25,642 bases of DNA, taken from positions 1-25,642 of the forward strand of contig JAHFQG010000002.1 in NCBI GenBank assembly GCA_023266415.1, read 5' to 3'. Below, one piece after another: positions 17,600 to 23,782 of the stretch. Within the stretch, counting starts at the first letter, position 1. Each line of letters begins with the position of its first letter. Origin of the DNA: Francisellaceae bacterium (GTDB lineage: Bacteria > Pseudomonadota > Gammaproteobacteria > Berkiellales > Berkiellaceae). The position numbers were made by a program, and so were the translations under genes. The notes below the pieces were generated by a model. It saw nothing but the letters and a program-made list of their open reading frames with translations, did no database searches and had not been told where the DNA came from.

Positions 17600-17628
17600 A
17601 TCTTATGCTAAAAGCCGTTTATTGTAAA
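17600..17628 (-). promoter_or_regulatory. Candidate promoter of the rpsP operon
   Basis: TTTACA (minus strand, 17628-17623, five of six) and TAAGAT (17605-17600, four of six) are spaced by 17 bases, about 50 bases upstream of rpsP. The predicted transcript would start just before the GACCT/AGGTC hairpin. The boxes are imperfect, and read-through from ffh is an alternative. Confidence 0.35.
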
Positions 17629-17679
17629 TGTTTGAAGAGATTGTCAGAGGCCTGTTTTGCTTATACTGGTTCGACCACC

Positions 17680-19035
17680 TTATTTAAACTGCCCTTGCCC
17701 CTGCTGCAATCCCCGCATTAACTTGCCCATTGCCCCTGGTTTGCTGATTTTTTGCATCATTTTCTGCATCCCGTCAAACTGCTTTAAGACTTGATTGATG
17801 TCTTGAATTTGGGTGCCAGAACCTCGAGCAATGCGTTGTTTTCGAGAAGAATTGAGGATATCCGGGTAACGACGCTCTTTGAGGGTCATGGATTGAATAA
17901 CGGCCAGCATTTTTTGGAAAGGTTTGTCGGTAATTTTGTCTTTCATGTGGCTGGGAACCATGCCCATACCAGGCAATTTGTCCATCATCCCCATGATGCC
18001 GCCCATTTTGCCCATTTGAAGTAATTGAATACGAAAGTCTTCTAAGTCGAACCCCGTGCCCTTTTGCAGCTTTTTTGCCAATTTTTCGGCTTCTTGTTTA
18101 TCGATGGTGCGTTCCATTTCTTCGACCAACGAGAGCATATCGCCCATCCCCAGGATACGAGAGGCCATCCGATCGGGGTAAAAAGGGTCGAGGGCCTCCA
18201 TTTTTTCGCCCATTCCCACAAATTTAATGGGTTTCTGAGTCATATAGCGTAAAGACAGGATAGCCCCACCGCGGGCATCGCCATCCAATTTAGTGACGAT
18301 AATACCCGTGAGGGGTAAGGCTTGATGAAAGGCTTGGGCGGTTTTGGCGGCATCTTGGCCGGTCATGCCATCGACCACAAACAGGGTTTCCGTGGGTTTT
18401 AGGGCTGTGTGCAGGGCTATAATTTCGTTCATCATGGTGTCATCGATGTGCAAACGGCCTGCGGTATCGACTATCAGAATGTCTTTCACGCCTTTGCGAG
18501 CGGCTTCGAAGGCTTTCTGGGCGATGTCGAGCGGACTTTGAGTTTGATTACTTTCAAACACCGTAGCCCCGACACTCTGCCCCACCACTGCCAATTGCTC
18601 AATAGCGGCGGGTCGGTATACGTCACAGCTGACCATCATCACTGATTTTTTGTACTTTTCTTGTAAATGACGGGCCAATTTACCCGCCGTGGTGGTTTTA
18701 CCCGATCCCTGCAATCCCGCCAACAAAATGACGACTGGTGGAACGGCTTGAAGGCAGATTTCCACGGATTCTGTGCCCATCAGTTTTACCAATTCTTGGT
18801 TCACGATTTTAATTAACGCTTGAGCGGGAGATAAGCCCTGAATAATGTGTTGGCCGCGGGCTTCATCTCGCACCGCTTGGATAAATTCCTTAATCACGTC
18901 ATAGGCCACATCTGCCTCAATCAAGGCTTTTTTCACATCCGACAGGGCGGTTTTCATATTATCGTCGGTAAAACGCCCCTGCCCCATCCAATTCCGGAAA
19001 GAATGATTGAGTTTTTGGGTTAATTGTTCAAACAC
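17680..19035 (-). CDS. ffh: Signal recognition particle GTPase Ffh (SRP54)
   Basis: Ffh binds 4.5S RNA and signal sequences of nascent inner-membrane proteins and delivers them to FtsY. The 451-residue product has the N domain, the G domain with P-loop GLQGSGKTTT (107-116) and the later DVYRPAA, DTAGRLHID, TKLDGDARGGA and GMGEKM elements, then the M domain. The M domain has the expected Met-rich loops (MGKMGGIMGMMDKLPGMGMVPSHM) and the RNA-binding RKQRIARGSGT. The start is GTG at 19035, preceded by a good AGGGAGGAT ribosome site. The gene lies upstream of the rpsP operon on the same strand, the common gammaproteobacterial neighbourhood, and is divergent from the CorB/YfjD-like gene. Confidence 0.97.
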   Translation of the reverse strand: MFEQLTQKLNHSFRNWMGQGRFTDDNMKTALSDVKKALIEADVAYDVIKEFIQAVRDEARGQHIIQGLSPAQALIKIVNQELVKLMGTESVEICLQAVPPVVILLAGLQGSGKTTTAGKLARHLQEKYKKSVMMVSCDVYRPAAIEQLAVVGQSVGATVFESNQTQSPLDIAQKAFEAARKGVKDILIVDTAGRLHIDDTMMNEIIALHTALKPTETLFVVDGMTGQDAAKTAQAFHQALPLTGIIVTKLDGDARGGAILSLRYMTQKPIKFVGMGEKMEALDPFYPDRMASRILGMGDMLSLVEEMERTIDKQEAEKLAKKLQKGTGFDLEDFRIQLLQMGKMGGIMGMMDKLPGMGMVPSHMKDKITDKPFQKMLAVIQSMTLKERRYPDILNSSRKQRIARGSGTQIQDINQVLKQFDGMQKMMQKISKPGAMGKLMRGLQQGQGQFK

Positions 19036-19121
19036 GGCTTATCCTCCCTATTGTTGCTCCGTAGGATATCATGCCACAATGAAGGATGGCCAACCCGAAT
19101 ATTTAGTAATTTAACCAAATA

Positions 19122-20375
19122 ATGTCAGATTTGTCTAATACGACTCTTAGCGGCATCCTAATTGGTCTTGTGTTGTTATCTGCTTTTTTTGCGGGCAGCG
19201 AAACGGGCATGATGAGTCTCAACCGGTATCGGTTGCGGCATCAGGCCCGAGTGAACAAGCGGGCACGGCGGGTATTGCAGTTAGTGGAGCGACCCGATCG
19301 CCTTTTGGGTGTTATCCTCATTGCTAACAACTTTACCAACATTTTAGCTTCGGCCATTGCCACCATTTTAACGGTGCGTATTTTTGGGGATGAAGGGGTA
19401 TTACCGGCTACTTTATCGCTCACCTTAATGGTGCTGATTTTTGCCGAAATCACCCCAAAAACTTTAGCTGCGATGAGCCCAGAAGCCATTGCCTTCCCTG
19501 CTTCCTTGCCGCTCAAATGGTTACTTACCTTTTTGTACCCATTGGTTTGGATAACCAACATGATTTCAGGGGGTATTTTACGGTTATTCGGATATTCCGC
19601 AGGGGCTAAAAACGATGCATTATCGTTAGAGGAGTTAAAATCGTTGGTGTATGAGGGAGGGCATCATTTACCCTCCCAGCATCGTTCTATGTTGCTGAGC
19701 ATTTTAGAATTAGAAAACAATCATGTATCTTCTATTATGGTGCATCGAACCAACATTGTGGGCATTGATTTAAACCGTCCCTGGTCGGAAATTATTACAT
19801 TGTTGTCGTTAAGTCCACATACGGTTTTACCGGTATATCGGAATGACATTGACAATGTATTAGGGTTGTTACATTTACGTGTGGCGCTGTATTTGTTGTC
19901 TAAAAAGCAATTGAATGAAAAAACACTCATTGCCAATCTAGAAAAACCGTATTTTATTCCAAGCCATACATCCCTGAACACACAATTGTTGTATTTTCAA
20001 ACCGAAAAAAGACGCATGGCGTTGGTGGTGAATGAGTATGGGGATATCATAGGGCTCATTGCTTTGTCTGATTTGCTGGAAGAAATTGTAGGTGAATTTA
20101 AGCCTCATATTTTATCGCAACAGCATTCTATTATGGAGGGCTCTGACAATAGTTACACCCTAGAGGGTACTTTATTGGTACGAGATTTGAATCGTCATTT
20201 AGGGTGGAATGTTCCCAACTTTGGGGCCAGAACGTTGAGTGGGGCCATTATTGCATACTTAGAAACCATACCTGAGCCAGGTACCTGTCTAAATCTGGGT
20301 GAATATTCAGTGGAAGTTTTGGTGGTGAAAGATAATCGGGTAAAAGAAGCCAAGATTTTTAAACCGATGCTTTAA
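19122..20375 (+). CDS. CNNM/CorB (YfjD-like) membrane protein with CBS domains
   Basis: The 417-residue product has the three-part layout of the HlyC/CorC/CNNM family. There is an N-terminal DUF21 membrane domain with AFFAGSETGMMSLNRYRLRH at 21-40 and about four helices, a CBS-domain pair in the middle (from about VSSIMVHRTNIVGID to LIALSDLLEEIVGEF), and a C-terminal CorC_HlyC domain with YTLEGTLLVRDLNRHLGW. Such proteins are linked to magnesium or cobalt efflux. Position next to ffh matches YfjD/CorB in other gammaproteobacteria. No clear Shine-Dalgarno site precedes ATG 19122. A MITE has inserted exactly at the 3' end: the stop codon TAA lies inside the 9-bp target duplication, so the reading frame is intact but any native terminator may have been displaced. 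Confidence 0.92.
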   Translation: MSDLSNTTLSGILIGLVLLSAFFAGSETGMMSLNRYRLRHQARVNKRARRVLQLVERPDRLLGVILIANNFTNILASAIATILTVRIFGDEGVLPATLSLTLMVLIFAEITPKTLAAMSPEAIAFPASLPLKWLLTFLYPLVWITNMISGGILRLFGYSAGAKNDALSLEELKSLVYEGGHHLPSQHRSMLLSILELENNHVSSIMVHRTNIVGIDLNRPWSEIITLLSLSPHTVLPVYRNDIDNVLGLLHLRVALYLLSKKQLNEKTLIANLEKPYFIPSHTSLNTQLLYFQTEKRRMALVVNEYGDIIGLIALSDLLEEIVGEFKPHILSQQHSIMEGSDNSYTLEGTLLVRDLNRHLGWNVPNFGARTLSGAIIAYLETIPEPGTCLNLGEYSVEVLVVKDNRVKEAKIFKPML

Positions 20376-20378
20376 AGT
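20370..20378. repeat. Left target duplication of MITE copy A
   Basis: CTTTAAAGT is repeated perfectly at 20584-20592 on the other side of the element. It includes the stop codon of the CorB-like gene. Confidence 0.85.
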
Positions 20379-20583
20379 GGCCTTGTTGCATGAATGGCCA
20401 TGTTCCCACGTCATCCCGAACACCGTGAGGGATCTCCTAAGAGTGGCACAGAGGGAGATCTCTCGCTATGCTCGGGATGACGGGCTACGCTCGGGATGAC
20501 TTAACAAAATATATACTACAGGCAACTGGATGCCAGTTTTCACTGGCATGACATTCAGAATGTCTGATTCATGCAACAAGGCC
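20379..20583. mobile_element. MITE copy A, 205 bp, hybrid right arm
   Basis: This is a non-coding palindromic element. It begins GGCCTTGTTGCATGAATG and ends with the inverse of those bases, and is bounded by perfect 9-bp direct repeats. The first 122 bp are nearly identical to copy B, differing at the loop (accg against actg) and at the agatctct/aggatccct segment. They contain two adjacent 19-bp units of the form CTAYGCTCGGGATGACGGG. The right arm differs: 66 bp (20501-20566) replace the 14 bp found in copy B. This insert carries its own hairpin, TGCCAGT/ACTGGCA (20531-20548), and a small ACATTC/GAATGT palindrome. The ends and the 9-bp duplication resemble the IS903 group of the IS5 family (remembered end GGCTTTGTTGAATAAATC), so a trans-acting IS903-type transposase is the likely mobiliser (inference). 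Confidence 0.8.
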
Positions 20584-20592
20584 CTTTAAAGT
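20584..20592. repeat. Right target duplication of MITE copy A
   Basis: CTTTAAAGT, identical to 20370-20378. It lies five bases before the stop codon of the CaaX-protein gene on the opposite strand, so the insertion fell in the short gap between two convergent genes. Confidence 0.85.
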
Positions 20593-20596
20593 CGCC

Positions 20597-21349
20597 TTAT
20601 TGAAGAATACAACGACAACAAGAGGTTTTCTCAAGTACCCCTGTGTCAGATAACATCGGTTGCCGCTCATCCACCTTCCGGTCCGAAAGCATGTTTATAA
20701 TAGAAGGCGATGGATCGGGGCGCCGCACAAGAAAAAGCATTGCCGCTTCTTTACGGATACACCCTACAAAATCTACCAGTTGTCTTTGTTTTTCCAGATC
20801 TGGTACCATGAGCACAATGAGCTCAAGGTACATTTTAATGAGCTCAAGGTATGTTTCATGGCTAAAAAAAACTTGACTGTTAATCAGATCACTTTGACTG
20901 TTTCGAACAACACTGAGATCTTTTTTGACAACATCGTGACAAAGCTTGTTAAATAACTCAAACCGATGTCGTTCACTTTCTATCACTTCATCTTTCGTGC
21001 ACTCAGGCCTGAGTCGTTTCTTCTGGACTTCGACAAAATTCAGCAAGTCTTGAAAATTTTTACAGGTATACTTAGCCATGGCAGGCTGATTGGCCAATAC
21101 AGCACTAAACAAGGTTGTATCGAATAAAAAGAGATCGCTGTCTGTTATTAAGAATCCTGATTCACCAGCGTTCTGTCGTCTTTCAGCTTCCTCTAATCGT
21201 TCTAGCCAATCTTGAGACAGGTATTTATTAACTTGTTTCTTAATTCGTGTGCGTATAAGTTTTGTTTTTTCATTAAGCCAATTTTTAAAATTCCCCATTT
21301 TGCCGGTTTCTATAGCACTTTTCATTTCCTGAAAGTGTTCTGCTGGCAT
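20597..21349 (-). CDS. Unknown helical protein with C-terminal CaaX box, candidate host-prenylated effector
   Basis: I recognise no domain in this 250-residue protein. It is rich in charged helices (for example NEKTKLIRTRIKKQVNKYL, and DWLERLEEAERRQ), has no signal peptide, and includes one moderately hydrophobic segment, YLELIKMYLELIVLMVPDLE. Its last eight residues are SCCRCILQ. CILQ fits the eukaryotic CaaX consensus, and the cysteines just before it resemble the palmitoylated hypervariable tails of Ras and Rho GTPases. Some Legionella effectors carry functional CaaX boxes, so host-membrane targeting is plausible (inference). The start was placed at ATG 21349 because CAGGAGACACACA precedes it; an earlier in-frame start at 21397 lies within the predicted promoter region. 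The gene stands alone between two MITE copies and is convergent with the CorB-like gene. Confidence 0.75.
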   Translation of the reverse strand: MPAEHFQEMKSAIETGKMGNFKNWLNEKTKLIRTRIKKQVNKYLSQDWLERLEEAERRQNAGESGFLITDSDLFLFDTTLFSAVLANQPAMAKYTCKNFQDLLNFVEVQKKRLRPECTKDEVIESERHRFELFNKLCHDVVKKDLSVVRNSQSDLINSQVFFSHETYLELIKMYLELIVLMVPDLEKQRQLVDFVGCIRKEAAMLFLVRRPDPSPSIINMLSDRKVDERQPMLSDTGVLEKTSCCRCILQ

Positions 21350-21371
21350 TGTGTGTCTCCTGAAGAAATTT

Positions 21372-21386
21372 TTTGCGAATCGCAAA
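21372..21386. promoter_or_regulatory. Palindrome at the transcription start of the CaaX-protein gene
   Basis: TTTGCG (21372-21377) and CGCAAA (21381-21386) form a perfect inverted repeat around AAT, directly downstream of the predicted -10 box and across the expected transcription start. This is a usual position for a repressor operator. It could also fold as a short 5' hairpin in the mRNA. Confidence 0.4.
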
Positions 21387-21414
21387 GTATATCCCATTAA
21401 AGGCTATCTGTCTA
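21386..21414 (-). promoter_or_regulatory. Promoter of the CaaX-protein gene
   Basis: On the minus strand TAGACA (21414-21409, five of six) and TATACT (21391-21386, five of six) are separated by 17 bases. Transcription should start near 21379, about 30 bases before ATG 21349. The target duplication of MITE copy B begins six bases upstream of the -35 box. Confidence 0.6.
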
Positions 21415-21419
21415 TTATA

Positions 21420-21428
21420 TTTTGAAAT
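21420..21428. repeat. Left target duplication of MITE copy B
   Basis: TTTTGAAAT, repeated perfectly at 21583-21591. Like the copy A target (CTTTAAAGT) it has the form YTTTRAARt and is AT-rich and near-palindromic. Confidence 0.85.
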
Positions 21429-21582
21429 GGCCTTGTTGCATGAATGGCCATGTTCCCACGTCATCCCGAACACTGTGAGGGATCTCCTAAGAGTGGCACA
21501 GAGGGAGGATCCCTCGCTATGCTCGGGATGACGGGCTACGCTCGGGATGACGTGGGAACATGGCCATTCATGCAACAAGGCC
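21429..21582. mobile_element. MITE copy B, 154 bp, intact 41-bp terminal inverted repeats
   Basis: The first 41 bases (GGCCTTGTTGCATGAATG through TCATCCCGA) are repeated exactly in inverse orientation at the right end, so the single strand can fold into one long hairpin. The centre holds GAGGGATC/GATCCCTC and the tandem CTCGGGATGACGGG units. No transposase or other real reading frame is present. Target duplications of 9 bp flank it. Together with the remaining bases up to 21700 it fills the 350-bp gap between the CaaX-protein and HAD-like genes. From 21592 to 21668 I see only AT-rich leader sequence. Confidence 0.85.
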
Positions 21583-21591
21583 TTTTGAAAT
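21583..21591. repeat. Right target duplication of MITE copy B
   Basis: TTTTGAAAT, identical to 21420-21428. Confidence 0.85.
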
Positions 21592-21668
21592 ATTGTGCTA
21601 TTACACGGTATTGTTTGGAAGTTTTACTCAAAAAGCTTTACTTCCCAACTCTACAATGATAAAGTCAG

Positions 21669-21689
21669 CCAATCAACAAACATGATTGG
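21669..21689 (+). promoter_or_regulatory. Leader hairpin before the HAD-like gene
   Basis: CCAATCA (21669-21675) and TGATTGG (21683-21689) form a perfect 7-bp stem with a 7-base loop. A T-rich stretch follows, 11 bases before ATG 21701. It may be a leader structure affecting translation or a weak attenuator. Confidence 0.35.
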
Positions 21690-21700
21690 TTGCTTTTCCT

Positions 21701-23083
21701 ATGCCGCGCCTTAAGCCTTTTGCCGTTATAGCATTAGATTTTGATGATACTCTGACAATACGAGACGGTCTTTCCGTTACACGTACTGTTAATACATGGA
21801 CGACGATCGATTTAAAGCCAGTTAATTGGCCTCTTATTTTTACGTTAATGAGCAGTCGTCCTTCGCATCCAGAATGGCAGTTTATGTATCAAGTGATTTC
21901 TTATGGAAGTCGGATCCCTCATTACATAAAACAGGGAGCCTCTGACGGTAAGGCGGGTTTTTTTGTTATATCTTGTATGGCCATTAATTGCCTTCAAATG
22001 GCTGCCGAGTCTGTAGGGATGCCTCTGCCCCTCAATACGGCGTACGGTATTTTACAGCCTTACATCAAATACTTTAACTCTGGCTCAGAAGAAGCCTGGA
22101 TAATGGCTCCACTCTCAAAGGTGGAAGAAGTTATTGGAAAAACTGATTATTGCTTATCCAATACAATTGCAAACATAACGCACCAAGCTTTAATTTTTTT
22201 TCATCAGTTATGTCGGCGTGGTTTCACTGCGTTTGAGACTTTAGATCTTCCCTATCCTTTTGTACAGGAAATTTTTGATGCCAATCATGATAAGATTTTT
22301 TATCCTCATGGGAAGAATTTATCTTTGTTATTTTTCTATCTTACTTTAATGGAGCAAAACGAACAGGCCCCTCGTTTAGAACATTTAGAACATATTTTTC
22401 TGTTAGATGATGCCGCTCATAATGTCGATATGGTGCAATCTTTCTTTGTTTCGCCTCGTCTTTCGCAGGGTACTGCTGCTGCCCATGCAATGCCAAAATT
22501 TCCCACAGGCATGATCTTTAATGCACAAGATCCGTATAATTCAGAGCAATTAGACAGTCTGATGTTCAAATTAGAAAATCTACCTTTACTGGTTACAAAA
22601 GATGAGAAATTCACATACAGAAATAGTTATAAAGCTGACTTTATCGATTGTATACGGTCTTTGAGAAAACCTTTCACAGAACCGTGGTTTAACTCAATTT
22701 CTGATATTGATTATATACAGTCTTTGAGCAAATCTTCAAAAAAACAGTTGTTTGACTCAATTTCTGAAGCTGGGCCAGTAGAGCGTCTTACACAATGTTT
22801 GATCCAATGGACATTAAACTATTTTTCTATCAATAGCGTCAAGCGATTAATAGGAGATCCGTCTCACAATGCCCAACATCAGTTCTATTTTTGTTATTTT
22901 ATGGAGCAAGTTCTACGGCACTTCAAACTACAAGATACAGCGCTGTATGGGGTTTTTTCAGAGGTCCTGACTGAGGATGTATTGATTTCTCAAAACCCAC
23001 CGGTTCTTATAAGTCAACAAGACAATCTTATGCATGAAGAAGAAAAATCTTCTTTTGAAAAAAAACCAAGCTTAAGGATATAA
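21701..23083 (+). CDS. HAD-superfamily-like protein with Glu-rich C terminus, candidate effector
   Basis: The 460-residue product starts MPRLKPFAVIALDFDDTLT. This gives haloacid-dehalogenase motif I with Asp13 and Asp15 as presumed nucleophile and acid/base. A second signature, HIFLLDDAAHNVDMV with Asp236/Asp237, fits motif IV and the following Asn seen in many HAD phosphatases; LMSSRP near residue 47 may be motif II. The long segment between the motifs would be a large cap. The last 170 residues match nothing I know and end LMHEEEKSSFEKKPSLRI, a Glu-rich tail like the E-block of Dot/Icm type IV substrates. ATG 21701 was preferred over TTG 21686; neither has a good ribosome site. Its 3' end overlaps the convergent MNT gene by 12 bp. 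The substrate is unknown, and the effector role is inference. Confidence 0.72.
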   Translation: MPRLKPFAVIALDFDDTLTIRDGLSVTRTVNTWTTIDLKPVNWPLIFTLMSSRPSHPEWQFMYQVISYGSRIPHYIKQGASDGKAGFFVISCMAINCLQMAAESVGMPLPLNTAYGILQPYIKYFNSGSEEAWIMAPLSKVEEVIGKTDYCLSNTIANITHQALIFFHQLCRRGFTAFETLDLPYPFVQEIFDANHDKIFYPHGKNLSLLFFYLTLMEQNEQAPRLEHLEHIFLLDDAAHNVDMVQSFFVSPRLSQGTAAAHAMPKFPTGMIFNAQDPYNSEQLDSLMFKLENLPLLVTKDEKFTYRNSYKADFIDCIRSLRKPFTEPWFNSISDIDYIQSLSKSSKKQLFDSISEAGPVERLTQCLIQWTLNYFSINSVKRLIGDPSHNAQHQFYFCYFMEQVLRHFKLQDTALYGVFSEVLTEDVLISQNPPVLISQQDNLMHEEEKSSFEKKPSLRI

Positions 23084-23359
23084 AATTTTCCCTACCCTAT
23101 CAATATGGTCTTTGACGGATTTATCTGACAAATTATCATAGTGTAATACATCGAACGAATAGGGCGTTGGCAAAGCATCTAAATCGTCTAATAATTCAGC
23201 AGAAACATCTTTTTCAGCACTAAAAGCTAAATCAATGTCTGAACCAGGACGATAGGTTCCTTTGGCTCGAGAGCCGTATATTTTAACCCATTTTATATCG
23301 GGATATTGAGCAATACAGGTTTTTATGGCCCATAAAGTTGCCTCTGGCAACCCAAACAT
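23072..23359 (-). CDS. MNT-type minimal nucleotidyltransferase (antitoxin of a HEPN/MNT pair)
   Basis: The 95-residue product is a minimal nucleotidyltransferase of the HI0073/MntA kind. The core motif IYGSRAKGTYRPGSDIDLAF (27-46) holds the Gly-Ser pair (29-30) and Asp41/Asp43, and FDVLHYD supplies a third acidic residue, Asp70. In characterised HEPN/MNT modules the nucleotidyltransferase adds AMP groups to the HEPN toxin to silence it. The ATG shares its first base with the TAA stop of the HEPN gene (TAATG), so the two are translated together. The 3' end overlaps the convergent HAD-like gene by 12 bp. All catalytic residues look intact. Confidence 0.88.
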   Translation of the reverse strand: MFGLPEATLWAIKTCIAQYPDIKWVKIYGSRAKGTYRPGSDIDLAFSAEKDVSAELLDDLDALPTPYSFDVLHYDNLSDKSVKDHIDRVGKILYP

Positions 23360-23772
23360 TATACCAATCTCTCTTGGAAATATTGGTGCACTTGTTGAAT
23401 GCCCTTGACATACCGTTGGCTAATCTTCTGGATGGCCTGTAAAGCACGTACCTCATCATACGTATGCGTGAGTAAATTTCGTTCTTGCAACATATCAATC
23501 CACAACTGGCCGTCAATAATAATATTTTTCTCAAATCCCTGTTTAATAACCTCCCGAGGTAAAGAAACATCCAGCCCCTGATAATTGACATAATCTTTGA
23601 TGGTTTTCCAAGCAAGTTCAAAGGTCATTTCAAAAATTTTAATGAGTGCCATTTGATACAAATCATTATGGATATCAGCAGATTGTGCCGTCATGGCATG
23701 CTGCAATTTCTGATAAGCCGAAGTAAAATGCTCGAAACGTTGTTTCCAACGTACGTCAACTGACTTGTTCAT
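23359..23772 (-). CDS. HEPN-domain protein of the HI0074 family (partner of MNT)
   Basis: The 137-residue, all-helical product matches the HI0074 'nucleotidyltransferase substrate-binding' family, a branch of HEPN domains. It has the conserved FELAWKTIKDY at 51-61 and RNLLTHTYDEV at 98-108. The latter contains the R-x4-H pattern (Arg98, His103), followed by Tyr105, that forms the RNase site and AMP-acceptor region in HEPN toxins. The start was placed at ATG 23772, preceded by AAGGAAATGAT. A longer opening from 23829 would overlap purC. The gene lies 10 bp after the purC stop, so it is probably transcribed with purC. Likely a toxin-antitoxin module, but a housekeeping role cannot be excluded. 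Confidence 0.87.
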   Translation of the reverse strand: MNKSVDVRWKQRFEHFTSAYQKLQHAMTAQSADIHNDLYQMALIKIFEMTFELAWKTIKDYVNYQGLDVSLPREVIKQGFEKNIIIDGQLWIDMLQERNLLTHTYDEVRALQAIQKISQRYVKGIQQVHQYFQERLV

Positions 23773-23782
23773 ATCATTTCCT

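Noticed and set aside
17551..17679. Possible small RNA between ffh and rpsP
   Set aside because: Only a short GACCT/AGGTC hairpin and weak promoter boxes are visible; nothing resembles 4.5S RNA or another known RNA.
21285..21578. Frame across MITE B and into the CaaX-protein gene
   Set aside because: It translates the palindromic repeat itself (HEWPCSHVIPSVARHPEHSEG...), a common artefact of such repeats.
20379..21582. Composite transposon bounded by the two MITE copies
   Set aside because: The outermost 9-bp sequences differ (CTTTAAAGT and TTTTGAAAT) while each copy has its own matching pair, so they inserted independently. No transposase lies between them.
20379..21582. CRISPR-like repeats
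   Set aside because: Only two dispersed copies plus a 19-bp tandem unit within each; no regular spacers and no cas genes.
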